Source: Apostichopus japonicus
Taxonomy: Eukaryota > Echinodermata > Holothuroidea > Aspidochirotida > Stichopodidae
Direction of reading: 5' to 3'
Assembly: GCF_037975245.1 (NCBI RefSeq)
Contig: NC_092564.1
Coordinates: forward strand, 7,353,984 to 7,417,983
DNA length: 64,000 nt
Below, in pieces: positions 42,177 through 56,057 of this stretch. A model generated the notes under the pieces. That model was not told where the DNA came from. It ran no database searches and was given only the letters and a program-made list of their open reading frames with translations. Position 1 is the stretch's first letter; each line of letters starts with the position of its first letter. The translations under genes and the position numbers were made by a program.

Positions 42177-42798
42177 CCCGAAATTAGCGTCTAATTCGTT
42201 CCTTATGGACGCAATCTACACGTAATAATGCTCACTCGTGCCTGCTTGGGCTTGCAGGAACAAAAATGCGAACAAGCGAGGGTATATACCCCTGAAAAGT
42301 AGCTTTCTGATATCATTTACACGTAAACAATTCCGCTATGGCGATTGTATATAGCTTCGACACGCGGGATAGATTACGTAATCACTGCAATTGCCTATAG
42401 CAGATCGGTAATAGCTATTTATTGACCTTGAAAATGGTTTCCCTAGTGTATTTATTTAGAAATCACCATACATATGTACAAATTATGCCCGAAAATAGCG
42501 TCTAATTCGTTCCTTATGGACGCAATCTACACGTAATAATGCTCACTCGTGCCTGCTTGGGCTTGAAGGAACAAAAATGCGAACAAGCGAGGGTATATAC
42601 CCCTGAAAAGTAGCTTTCTGATATCATTTACACGTAAACAATTCCGCTATGGCGATTGTATATAGCTTCGACACGCGGGATAGATTACGTAATCACTGCA
42701 ATTGCCTATAGCAGATCGGTAATAGCTATTTATTGACCGTGAAAATGGTTTCCCTAGTGTATTTATTTAGAAATCACCATACATATGTACAAATTATG

Positions 42799-42851
42799 AA
42801 ATTAATAAATTATTATTCTTTAGAAATCACCATACATATGTACAAATTATG
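42799..42851 (+). repeat. 53-bp insertion, copy 3 (C form)
   Basis: It lies 675 bp after copy 2, which equals two units plus one insertion. The T303 changes at 42428 and 43103 have the same 675-bp spacing. Copies 2 and 3 are therefore a local tandem duplication of a dimer carrying the insertion. Confidence 0.93.
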
Positions 42852-45288
42852 CCCGAAATTAGCGTCTAATTCGTTCCTTATGGACGCAATCTACACGTAA
42901 TAATGCTCACTCGTGCCTGCTTGGGCTTGCAGGAACAAAAATGCGAACAAGCGAGGGTATATACCCCTGAAAAGTAGCTTTCTGATATCATTTACACGTA
43001 AACAATTCCGCTATGGCGATTGTATATAGCTTCGACACGCGGGATAGATTACGTAATCACTGCAATTGCCTATAGCAGATCGGTAATAGCTATTTATTGA
43101 CCTTGAAAATGGTTTCCCTAGTGTATTTATTTAGAAATCACCATACATATGTACAAATTATGCCCGAAAATAGCGTCTAATTCGTTCCTTATGGACGCAA
43201 TCTACACGTAATAATGCTCACTCGTGCCTGCTTGGGCTTGAAGGAACAAAAATGCGAACAAGCGAGGGTATATACCCCTGAAAAGTAGCTTTCTGATATC
43301 ATTTACACGTAAACAATTCCGCTATGGCGATTGTATATAGCTTCGACACGCGGGATAGATTACGTAATCACTGCAATTGCCTATAGCAGATCGGTAATAG
43401 CTATTTATTGACCGTGAAAATGGTTTCCCTAGTGTATTTATTTAGAAATCACCATACATATGTACAAATTATGCCCGAAATTAGCGTCTAATTCGTTCCT
43501 TATGGACGCAATCTACACGTAATAATGCTCACTCGTGCCTGCTTGGGCTTGCAGGAACAAAAATGCGAACAAGCGAGGGTATATACCCCTGAAAAGTAGC
43601 TTTCTGATATCATTTACACGTAAACAATTCCGCTATGGCGATTGTATATAGCTTCGACACGCGGGATAGATTACGTAATCACTGCAATTGCCTATAGCAG
43701 ATCGGTAATAGCTATTTATTGACCGTGAAAATGGTTTCCCTAGTGTATTTATTTAGAAATCACCATACATATGTACAAATTATGCCCGAAATTAGCGTCT
43801 AATTCGTTCCTTATGGACGCAATCTACACGTAATAATGCTCACTCGTGCCTGCTTGGGCTTGCAGGAACAAAAATGCGAACAAGCGAGGGTATATACCCC
43901 TGAAAAGTAGCTTTCTGATATCATTTACACGTAAACAATTCCGCTATGGCGATTGTATATAGCTTCGACACGCGGGATAGATTACGTAATCACTGCAATT
44001 GCCTATAGCAGATCGGTAATAGCTATTTATTGACCGTGAAAATGGTTTCCCTAGTGTATTTATTTAGAAATCACCATACATATGTACAAATTATGCCCGA
44101 AAATAGCGTCTAATTCGTTCCTTATGGACGCAATCTACACGTAATAATGCTCACTCGTGCCTGCTTGGGCTTGAAGGAACAAAAATGCGAACAAGCGAGG
44201 GTATATACCCCTGAAAAGTAGCTTTCTGATATCATTTACACGTAAACAATTCCGCTATGGCGATTGTATATAGCTTCGACACGCGGGATAGATTACGTAA
44301 TCACTGCAATTGCCTATAGCAGATCGGTAATAGCTATTTATTGACCGTGAAAATGGTTTCCCTAGTGTATTTATTTAGAAATCACCATACATATGTACAA
44401 ATTATGCCCGAAATTAGCGTCTAATTCGTTCCTTATGGACGCAATCTACACGTAATAATGCTCACTCGTGCCTGCTTGGGCTTGCAGGAACAAAAATGCG
44501 AACAAGCGAGGGTATATACCCCTGAAAAGTAGCTTTCTGATATCATTTACACGTAAACAATTCCGCTATGGCGATTGTATATAGCTTCGACACGCGGGAT
44601 AGATTACGTAATCACTGCAATTGCCTATAGCAGATCGGTAATAGCTATTTATTGACCGTGAAAATGGTTTCCCTAGTGTATTTATTTAGAAATCACCATA
44701 CATATGTACAAATTATGCCCGAAAATAGCGTCTAATTCGTTCCTTATGGACGCAATCTACACGTAATAATGCTCACTCGTGCCTGCTTGGGCTTGAAGGA
44801 ACAAAAATGCGAACAAGCGAGGGTATATACCCCTGAAAAGTAGCTTTCTGATATCATTTACACGTAAACAATTCCGCTATGGCGATTGTATATAGCTTCG
44901 ACACGCGGGATAGATTACGTAATCACTGCAATTGCCTATAGCAGATCGGTAATAGCTATTTATTGACCGTGAAAATGGTTTCCCTAGTGTATTTATTTAG
45001 AAATCACCATACATATGTACAAATTATGCCCGAAATTAGCGTCTAATTCGTTCCTTATGGACGCAATCTACACGTAATAATGCTCACTCGTGCCTGCTTG
45101 GGCTTGCAGGAACAAAAATGCGAACAAGCGAGGGTATATACCCCTGAAAAGTAGCTTTCTGATATCATTTACACGTAAACAATTCCGCTATGGCGATTGT
45201 ATATAGCTTCGACACGCGGGATAGATTACGTAATCACTGCAATTGCCTATAGCAGATCGGTAATAGCTATTTATTGACCGTGAAAATG

Positions 45289-45601
45289 GTTTCCCTAGTG
45301 TATTTATTTAGAAATCACCATACATATGTACAAATTATGCCCGAAAATAGCGTCTAATTCGTTCCTTATGGACGCAATCTACACGTTATAATGCTCACTC
45401 GCCTGCCTGCTTGGGCTTGAAGGAACAAAAATGCGAACAAGCGAGGGTATATACCCCTGAAAAGTAGCTTTCTGATATCATTTACACGTAAACAATTCCG
45501 CTATGGCGATTGTATATAGCTTCGACACGCGGGATAGATTACGTAATCACTGCAATTGCCTATAGCAGATCGGTAATAGCTATTTATTGACCGTGAAAAT
45601 G
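45289..45601 (+). repeat. +2-bp variant unit, copy 2 (313 bp)
   Basis: It has the same T99 (45387) and GCCTGCCTGC changes as the unit at 41760, 3,529 bp away (11 units plus two insertions plus 2). It again immediately precedes a unit with the 53-bp insertion. Confidence 0.93.
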
Positions 45602-45652
45602 GTTTCCCTAGTGTATTTATTTAGAAATCACCATACATATGTACAAATTATG

Positions 45653-45705
45653 AAATTAATAAATTATTATTCTTTAGAAATCACCATACATATGTACAAA
45701 TTATG
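45653..45705 (+). repeat. 53-bp insertion, copy 4 (C form)
   Basis: It is the last C-form copy. It is followed by T303 at 45957 and G101 at 46377, an order repeated after the insertions at 54708 and 61764. Confidence 0.95.
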
Positions 45706-46587
45706 CCCGAAATTAGCGTCTAATTCGTTCCTTATGGACGCAATCTACACGTAATAATGCTCACTCGTGCCTGCTTGGGCTTGCAGGAACAAAAATGCGA
45801 ACAAGCGAGGGTATATACCCCTGAAAAGTAGCTTTCTGATATCATTTACACGTAAACAATTCCGCTATGGCGATTGTATATAGCTTCGACACGCGGGATA
45901 GATTACGTAATCACTGCAATTGCCTATAGCAGATCGGTAATAGCTATTTATTGACCTTGAAAATGGTTTCCCTAGTGTATTTATTTAGAAATCACCATAC
46001 ATATGTACAAATTATGCCCGAAAATAGCGTCTAATTCGTTCCTTATGGACGCAATCTACACGTAATAATGCTCACTCGTGCCTGCTTGGGCTTGAAGGAA
46101 CAAAAATGCGAACAAGCGAGGGTATATACCCCTGAAAAGTAGCTTTCTGATATCATTTACACGTAAACAATTCCGCTATGGCGATTGTATATAGCTTCGA
46201 CACGCGGGATAGATTACGTAATCACTGCAATTGCCTATAGCAGATCGGTAATAGCTATTTATTGACCGTGAAAATGGTTTCCCTAGTGTATTTATTTAGA
46301 AATCACCATACATATGTACAAATTATGCCCGAAATTAGCGTCTAATTCGTTCCTTATGGACGCAATCTACACGTAAGAATGCTCACTCGTGCCTGCTTGG
46401 GCTTGCAGGAACAAAAATGCGAACAAGCGAGGGTATATACCCCTGAAAAGTAGCTTTCTGATATCATTTACACGTAAACAATTCCGCTATGGCGATTGTA
46501 TATAGCTTCGACACGCGGGATAGATTACGTAATCACTGCAATTGCCTATAGCAGATCGGTAATAGCTATTTATTGACCGTGAAAATG

Positions 46588-46826
46588 GTTTCCCTAGTGT
46601 ATTTATTTAGAAATCACCATACATATGTACAAATTATGCCCGAAATTAGCGTCTAATTCGAACAAGCGAGGGTATATACCCCTGAAAAGTAGCTTTCTGA
46701 TATCATTTACACGTAAACAATTCCGCTATGGCGATTGTATATAGCTTCGACACGCGGGATAGATTACGTAATCACTGCAATTGCCTATAGCAGATCGGTA
46801 ATAGCTATTTATTGACCGTGAAAATG
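46588..46826 (+). repeat. Satellite unit with a 72-bp internal deletion (239 bp)
   Basis: Unit positions 74-145 are missing. CTAATTCG runs directly into AACAAGCGAG at 46660/46661. Both deletion ends have CG next to them, so the break shares a 2-base microhomology. It is the only unit in the window with a net loss of bases. Confidence 0.95.
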
Positions 46827-49800
46827 GTTTCCCTAGTGTATTTATTTAGAAATCACCATACATATGTACAAATTATGCCCGAAATTAGCGTCTAATTCGT
46901 TCCTTATGGACGCAATCTACACGTAATAATGCTCACTCGTGCCTGCTTGGGCTTGCAGGAACAAAAATGCGAACAAGCGAGGGTATATACCCCTGAAAAG
47001 TAGCTTTCTGATATCATTTACACGTAAACAATTCCGCTATGGCGATTGTATATAGCTTCGACACGCGGGATAGATTACGTAATCACTGCAATTGCCTATA
47101 GCAGATCGGTAATAGCTATTTATTGACCGTGAAAATGGTTTCCCTAGTGTATTTATTTAGAAATCACCATACATATGTACAAATTATGCCCGAAAATAGC
47201 GTCTAATTCGTTCCTTATGGACGCAATCTACACGTAATAATGCTCACTCGTGCCTGCTTGGGCTTGAAGGAACAAAAATGCGAACAAGCGAGGGTATATA
47301 CCCCTGAAAAGTAGCTTTCTGATATCATTTACACGTAAACAATTCCGCTATGGCGATTGTATATAGCTTCGACACGCGGGATAGATTACGTAATCACTGC
47401 AATTGCCTATAGCAGATCGGTAATAGCTATTTATTGACCGTGAAAATGGTTTCCCTAGTGTATTTATTTAGAAATCACCATACATATGTACAAATTATGC
47501 CCGAAATTAGCGTCTAATTCGTTCCTTATGGACGCAATCTACACGTAATAATGCTCACTCGTGCCTGCTTGGGCTTGCAGGAACAAAAATGCGAACAAGC
47601 GAGGGTATATACCCCTGAAAAGTAGCTTTCTGATATCATTTACACGTAAACAATTCCGCTATGGCGATTGTATATAGCTTCGACACGCGGGATAGATTAC
47701 GTAATCACTGCAATTGCCTATAGCAGATCGGTAATAGCTATTTATTGACCTTGAAAATGGTTTCCCTAGTGTATTTATTTAGAAATCACCATACATATGT
47801 ACAAATTATGCCCGAAAATAGCGTCTAATTCGTTCCTTATGGACGCAATCTACACGTAATAATGCTCACTCGTGCCTGCTTGGGCTTGAAGGAACAAAAA
47901 TGCGAACAAGCGAGGGTATATACCCCTGAAAAGTAGCTTTCTGATATCATTTACACGTAAACAATTCCGCTATGGCGATTGTATATAGCTTCGACACGCG
48001 GGATAGATTACGTAATCACTGCAATTGCCTATAGCAGATCGGTAATAGCTATTTATTGACCGTGAAAATGGTTTCCCTAGTGTATTTATTTAGAAATCAC
48101 CATACATATGTACAAATTATGCCCGAAATTAGCGTCTAATTCGTTCCTTATGGACGCAATCTACACGTAATAATGCTCACTCGTGCCTGCTTGGGCTTGC
48201 AGGAACAAAAATGCGAACAAGCGAGGGTATATACCCCTGAAAAGTAGCTTTCTGATATCATTTACACGTAAACAATTCCGCTATGGCGATTGTATATAGC
48301 TTCGACACGCGGGATAGATTACGTAATCACTGCAATTGCCTATAGCAGATCGGTAATAGCTATTTATTGACCGTGAAAATGGTTTCCCTAGTGTATTTAT
48401 TTAGAAATCACCATACATATGTACAAATTATGCCCGAAATTAGCGTCTAATTCGTTCCTTATGGACGCAATCTACACGTAATAATGCTCACTCGTGCCTG
48501 CTTGGGCTTGCAGGAACAAAAATGCGAACAAGCGAGGGTATATACCCCTGAAAAGTAGCTTTCTGATATCATTTACACGTAAACAATTCCGCTATGGCGA
48601 TTGTATATAGCTTCGACACGCGGGATAGATTACGTAATCACTGCAATTGCCTATAGCAGATCGGTAATAGCTATTTATTGACCGTGAAAATGGTTTCCCT
48701 AGTGTATTTATTTAGAAATCACCATACATATGTACAAATTATGCCCGAAAATAGCGTCTAATTCGTTCCTTTTGGACGCAATCTACACGTAATAATGCTC
48801 ACTCGTGCCCGCTTGGGCTTGAAGGAACAAAAATGCGAACAAGCGAGGGTATATACCCCTGAAAAGTAGCTTTCTGATATCATTTACACGTAAACAATTC
48901 CGCTATGGCGATTGTATATAGCTTCGACACGCGGGATAGATTACGTAATCACTGCAATTGCCTATAGCAGATCGGTAATAGCTATTTATTGACCGTGAAA
49001 ATGGTTTCCCTAGTGTATTTATTTAGAAATCACCATACATATGTACAAATTATGCCCGAAATTAGCGTCTAATTCGTTCCTTATGGACGCAATCTACACG
49101 TAATAATGCTCACTCGTGCCTGCTTGGGCTTGCAGGAACAAAAATGCGAACAAGCGAGGGTATATACCCCTGAAAAGTAGCTTTCTGATATCATTTACAC
49201 GTAAACAATTCCGCTATGGCGATTGTATATAGCTTCGACACGCGGGATAGATTACGTAATCACTGCAATTGCCTATAGCAGATCGGTAATAGCTATTTAT
49301 TGACCGTGAAAATGGTTTCCCTAGTGTATTTATTTAGAAATCACCATACATATGTACAAATTATGCCCGAAATTAGCGTCTAATTCGTTCCTTATGGACG
49401 CAATCTACACGTAATAATGCTCACTCGTGCCTGCTTGGGCTTGCAGGAACAAAAATGCGAACAAGCGAGGGTATATACCCCTGAAAAGTAGCTTTCTGAT
49501 ATCATTTACACGTAAACAATTCCGCTATGGCGATTGTATATAGCTTCGACACGCGGGATAGATTACGTAATCACTGCAATTGCCTATAGCAGATCGGTAA
49601 TAGCTATTTATTGACCGTGAAAATGGTTTCCCTAGTGTATTTATTTAGAAATCACCATACATATGTACAAATTATGCCCGAAAATAGCGTCTAATTCGTT
49701 CCTTATGGACGCAATCTACACGTAATAATGCTCACTCGTGCCTGCTTGGGCTTGAAGGAACAAAAATGCGAACAAGCGAGGGTATATACCCCTGAAAAGT

Positions 49801-51542
49801 AGCTTTCTGATATCATTTACACGTAAACAATTCCGCTATGGCGATTGTATATAGCTTCGACACGCGGGATAGATTACGTAATCACTGCAATTGCCTATAG
49901 CAGATCGGTAATAGCTATTTATTGACCGTGAAAATGGTTTCCCTAGTGTATTTATTTAGAAATCACCATACATATGTACAAATTATGCCCGAAATTAGCG
50001 TCTAATTCGTTCCTTATGGACGCAATCTACACGTAATAATGCTCACTCGTGCCTGCTTGGGCTTGCAGGAACAAAAATGCGAACAAGCGAGGGTATATAC
50101 CCCTGAAAAGTAGCTTTCTGATATCATTTACACGTAAACAATTCCGCTATGGCGATTGTATATAGCTTCGACACGCGGGATAGATTACGTAATCACTGCA
50201 ATTGCCTATAGCAGATCGGTAATAGCTATTTATTGACCGTGAAAATGGTTTCCCTAGTGTATTTATTTAGAAATCACCATACATATGTACAAATTATGCC
50301 CGAAAATAGCGTCTAATTCGTTCCTTATGGACGCAATCTACACGTAATAATGCTCACTCGTGCCTGCTTGGGCTTGAAGGAACAAAAATGCGAACAAGCG
50401 AGGGTATATACCCCTGAAAAGTAGCTTTCTGATATCATTTACACGGAAACAATTCCGCTATGGCGATTGTATATAGCTTCGACACGCGGGATAGATTACG
50501 TAATCACTGCAATTGCCTATAGCAGATCGGTAATAGCTATTTATTGACCGTGAAAATGGTTTCCCTAGTGTATTTATTTAGAAATCACCATACATATGTA
50601 CAAATTATGCCCGAAATTAGCGTCTAATTCGTTCCTTATGGACGCAATCTACACGTAATAATGCTCACTCGTGCCTGCTTGGGCTTGCAGGAACAAAAAT
50701 GCGAACAAGCGAGGGTATATACCCCTGAAAAGTAGCTTTCTGATATCATTTACACGTAAACAATTCCGCTATGGCGATTGTATATAGCTTCGACACGCGG
50801 GATAGATTACGTAATCACTGCAATTGCCTATAGCAGATCGGTAATAGCTATTTATTGACCGTGAAAATGGTTTCCCTAGTGTATTTATTTAGAAATCACC
50901 ATACATATGTACAAATTATGCCCGAAAATAGCGTCTAATTCGTTCCTTATGGACGCAATCTACACGTAATAATGCTCACTCGTGCCTGCTTGGGCTTGAA
51001 GGAACAAAAATGCGAACAAGCGAGGGTATATACCCCTGAAAAGTAGCTTTCTGATATCATTTACACGTAAACAATTCCGCTATGGCGATTGTATATAGCT
51101 TCGACACGCGGGATAGATTACGTAATCACTGCAATTGCCTATAGCAGATCGGTAATAGCTATTTATTGACCGTGAAAATGGTTTCCCTAGTGTATTTATT
51201 TAGAAATCACCATACATATGTACAAATTATGCCCGAAATTAGCGTCTAATTCGTTCCTTATGGACGCAATCTACACGTAATAATGCTCACTCGTGCCTGC
51301 TTGGGCTTGCAGGAACAAAAATGCGAACAAGCGAGGGTATATACCCCTGAAAAGTAGCTTTCTGATATCATTTACACGTAAACAATTCCGCTATGGCGAT
51401 TGTATATAGCTTCGACACGCGGGATAGATTACGTAATCACTGCAATTGCCTATAGCAGATCGGTAATAGCTATTTATTGACCGTGAAAATGGTTTCCCTA
51501 GTGTATTTATTTAGAAATCACCATACATATGTACAAATTATG

Positions 51543-51595
51543 AAATTAATAAATTATTATTGTTTAGAAATCACCATACATATGTACAAATTATG
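51543..51595 (+). repeat. 53-bp insertion, copy 5 (G form)
   Basis: It follows copy 4 at a distance of 5,890 bp and has no +2-bp unit before it, like copy 1. It lies between the second and third T80/C118 units (48772 and 51935). Confidence 0.95.
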
Positions 51596-54343
51596 CCCGA
51601 AATTAGCGTCTAATTCGTTCCTTATGGACGCAATCTACACGTAATAATGCTCACTCGTGCCTGCTTGGGCTTGCAGGAACAAAAATGCGAACAAGCGAGG
51701 GTATATACCCCTGAAAAGTAGCTTTCTGATATCATTTACACGTAAACAATTCCGCTATGGCGATTGTATATAGCTTCGACACGCGGGATAGATTACGTAA
51801 TCACTGCAATTGCCTATAGCAGATCGGTAATAGCTATTTATTGACCGTGAAAATGGTTTCCCTAGTGTATTTATTTAGAAATCACCATACATATGTACAA
51901 ATTATGCCCGAAAATAGCGTCTAATTCGTTCCTTTTGGACGCAATCTACACGTAATAATGCTCACTCGTGCCCGCTTGGGCTTGAAGGAACAAAAATGCG
52001 AACAAGCGAGGGTATATACCCCTGAAAAGTAGCTTTCTGATATCATTTACACGTAAACAATTCCGCTATGGCGATTGTATATAGCTTCGACACGCGGGAT
52101 AGATTACGTAATCACTGCAATTGCCTATAGCAGATCGGTAATAGCTATTTATTGACCGTGAAAATGGTTTCCCTAGTGTATTTATTTAGAAATCACCATA
52201 CATATGTACAAATTATGCCCGAAATTAGCGTCTAATTCGTTCCTTATGGACGCAATCTACACGTAATAATGCTCACTCGTGCCTGCTTGGGCTTGCAGGA
52301 ACAAAAATGCGAACAAGCGAGGGTATATACCCCTGAAAAGTAGCTTTCTGATATCATTTACACGTAAACAATTCCGCTATGGCGATTGTATATAGCTTCG
52401 ACACGCGGGATAGATTACGTAATCACTGCAATTGCCTATAGCAGATCGGTAATAGCTATTTATTGACCGTGAAAATGGTTTCCCTAGTGTATTTATTTAG
52501 AAATCACCATACATATGTACAAATTATGCCCGAAATTAGCGTCTAATTCGTTCCTTATGGACGCAATCTACACGTAATAATGCTCACTCGTGCCTGCTTG
52601 GGCTTGCAGGAACAAAAATGCGAACAAGCGAGGGTATATACCCCTGAAAAGTAGCTTTCTGATATCATTTACACGTAAACAATTCCGCTATGGCGATTGT
52701 ATATAGCTTCGACACGCGGGATAGATTACGTAATCACTGCAATTGCCTATAGCAGATCGGTAATAGCTATTTATTGACCGTGAAAATGGTTTCCCTAGTG
52801 TATTTATTTAGAAATCACCATACATATGTACAAATTATGCCCGAAATTAGCGTCTAATTCGTTCCTTATGGACGCAATCTACACGTAATAATGCTCACTC
52901 GTGCCTGCTTGGGCTTGCAGGAACAAAAATGCGAACAAGCGAGGGTATATACCCCTGAAAAGTAGCTTTCTGATATCATTTACACGTAAACAATTCCGCT
53001 ATGGCGATTGTATATAGCTTCGACACGCGGGATAGATTACGTAATCACTGCAATTGCCTATAGCAGATCGGTAATAGCTATTTATTGACCGTGAAAATGG
53101 TTTCCCTAGTGTATTTATTTAGAAATCACCATACATATGTACAAATTATGCCCGAAAATAGCGTCTAATTCGTTCCTTATGGACGCAATCTACACGTAAT
53201 AATGCTCACTCGTGCCTGCTTGGGCTTGAAGGAACAAAAATGCGAACAAGCGAGGGTATATACCCCTGAAAAGTAGCTTTCTGATATCATTTACACGTAA
53301 ACAATTCCGCTATGGCGATTGTATATAGCTTCGACACGCGGGATAGATTACGTAATCACTGCAATTGCCTATAGCAGATCGGTAATAGCTATTTATTGAC
53401 CGTGAAAATGGTTTCCCTAGTGTATTTATTTAGAAATCACCATACATATGTACAAATTATGCCCGAAATTAGCGTCTAATTCGTTCCTTATGGACGCAAT
53501 CTACACGTAATAATGCTCACTCGTGCCTGCTTGGGCTTGCAGGAACAAAAATGCGAACAAGCGAGGGTATATACCCCTGAAAAGTAGCTTTCTGATATCA
53601 TTTACACGTAAACAATTCCGCTATGGCGATTGTATATAGCTTCGACACGCGGGATAGATTACGTAATCACTGCAATTGCCTATAGCAGATCGGTAATAGC
53701 TATTTATTGACCGTGAAAATGGTTTCCCTAGTGTATTTATTTAGAAATCACCATACATATGTACAAATTATGCCCGAAAATAGCGTCTAATTCGTTCCTT
53801 ATGGACGCAATCTACACGTAATAATGCTCACTCGTGCCTGCTTGGGCTTGAAGGAACAAAAATGCGAACAAGCGAGGGTATATACCCCTGAAAAGTAGCT
53901 TTCTGATATCATTTACACGTAAACAATTCCGCTATGGCGATTGTATATAGCTTCGACACGCGGGATAGATTACGTAATCACTGCAATTGCCTATAGCAGA
54001 TCGGTAATAGCTATTTATTGACCGTGAAAATGGTTTCCCTAGTGTATTTATTTAGAAATCACCATACATATGTACAAATTATGCCCGAAATTAGCGTCTA
54101 ATTCGTTCCTTATGGACGCAATCTACACGTAATAATGCTCACTCGTGCCTGCTTGGGCTTGCAGGAACAAAAATGCGAACAAGCGAGGGTATATACCCCT
54201 GAAAAGTAGCTTTCTGATATCATTTACACGTAAACAATTCCGCTATGGCGATTGTATATAGCTTCGACACGCGGGATAGATTACGTAATCACTGCAATTG
54301 CCTATAGCAGATCGGTAATAGCTATTTATTGACCTTGAAAATG

Positions 54344-54656
54344 GTTTCCCTAGTGTATTTATTTAGAAATCACCATACATATGTACAAATTATGCCCGAA
54401 AATAGCGTCTAATTCGTTCCTTATGGACGCAATCTACACGTTATAATGCTCACTCGCCTGCCTGCTTGGGCTTGAAGGAACAAAAATGCGAACAAGCGAG
54501 GGTATATACCCCTGAAAAGTAGCTTTCTGATATCATTTACACGTAAACAATTCCGCTATGGCGATTGTATATAGCTTCGACACGCGGGATAGATTACGTA
54601 ATCACTGCAATTGCCTATAGCAGATCGGTAATAGCTATTTATTGACCGTGAAAATG
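54344..54656 (+). repeat. +2-bp variant unit, copy 3 (313 bp)
   Basis: It carries T99 at 54442. Unlike copies 1 and 2 it is preceded by a T303 change (54335), a feature it shares only with the copy at 61400. Confidence 0.93.
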
Positions 54657-54707
54657 GTTTCCCTAGTGTATTTATTTAGAAATCACCATACATATGTACA
54701 AATTATG

Positions 54708-54760
54708 AAATTAATAAATTATTATTGTTTAGAAATCACCATACATATGTACAAATTATG
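54708..54760 (+). repeat. 53-bp insertion, copy 6 (G form)
   Basis: It is followed by T303 at 55012 and G101 at 55432. Copies 6, 7, 8 and 9 are 1,297, 1,919 and 1,297 bp apart (4, 6 and 4 units plus 53). Confidence 0.95.
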
Positions 54761-56004
54761 CCCGAAATTAGCGTCTAATTCGTTCCTTATGGACGCAATC
54801 TACACGTAATAATGCTCACTCGTGCCTGCTTGGGCTTGCAGGAACAAAAATGCGAACAAGCGAGGGTATATACCCCTGAAAAGTAGCTTTCTGATATCAT
54901 TTACACGTAAACAATTCCGCTATGGCGATTGTATATAGCTTCGACACGCGGGATAGATTACGTAATCACTGCAATTGCCTATAGCAGATCGGTAATAGCT
55001 ATTTATTGACCTTGAAAATGGTTTCCCTAGTGTATTTATTTAGAAATCACCATACATATGTACAAATTATGCCCGAAAATAGCGTCTAATTCGTTCCTTA
55101 TGGACGCAATCTACACGTAATAATGCTCACTCGTGCCTGCTTGGGCTTGAAGGAACAAAAATGCGAACAAGCGAGGGTATATACCCCTGAAAAGTAGCTT
55201 TCTGATATCATTTACACGTAAACAATTCCGCTATGGCGATTGTATATAGCTTCGACACGCGGGATAGATTACGTAATCACTGCAATTGCCTATAGCAGAT
55301 CGGTAATAGCTATTTATTGACCGTGAAAATGGTTTCCCTAGTGTATTTATTTAGAAATCACCATACATATGTACAAATTATGCCCGAAATTAGCGTCTAA
55401 TTCGTTCCTTATGGACGCAATCTACACGTAAGAATGCTCACTCGTGCCTGCTTGGGCTTGCAGGAACAAAAATGCGAACAAGCGAGGGTATATACCCCTG
55501 AAAAGTAGCTTTCTGATATCATTTACACGTAAACAATTCCGCTATGGCGATTGTATATAGCTTCGACACGCGGGATAGATTACGTAATCACTGCAATTGC
55601 CTATAGCAGATCGGTAATAGCTATTTATTGACCGTGAAAATGGTTTCCCTAGTGTATTTATTTAGAAATCACCATACATATGTACAAATTATGCCCGAAA
55701 TTAGCGTCTAATTCGTTCCTTATGGACGCAATCTACACGTAATAATGCTCACTCGTGCCTGCTTGGGCTTGCAGGAACAAAAATGCGAACAAGCGAGGGT
55801 ATATACCCCTGAAAAGTAGCTTTCTGATATCATTTACACGTAAACAATTCCGCTATGGCGATTGTATATAGCTTCGACACGCGGGATAGATTACGTAATC
55901 ACTGCAATTGCCTATAGCAGATCGGTAATAGCTATTTATTGACCGTGAAAATGGTTTCCCTAGTGTATTTATTTAGAAATCACCATACATATGTACAAAT
56001 TATG

Positions 56005-56057
56005 AAATTAATAAATTATTATTATTTAGAAATCACCATACATATGTACAAATTATG
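56005..56057 (+). repeat. 53-bp insertion, copy 7 (A form)
   Basis: The variable base is A, so TTATTTAG matches the parent sequence at unit positions 16-23 and the duplicated part extends to 36 bases. This makes the A form the likely original, although it occurs only in the right part of the window. Confidence 0.95.
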
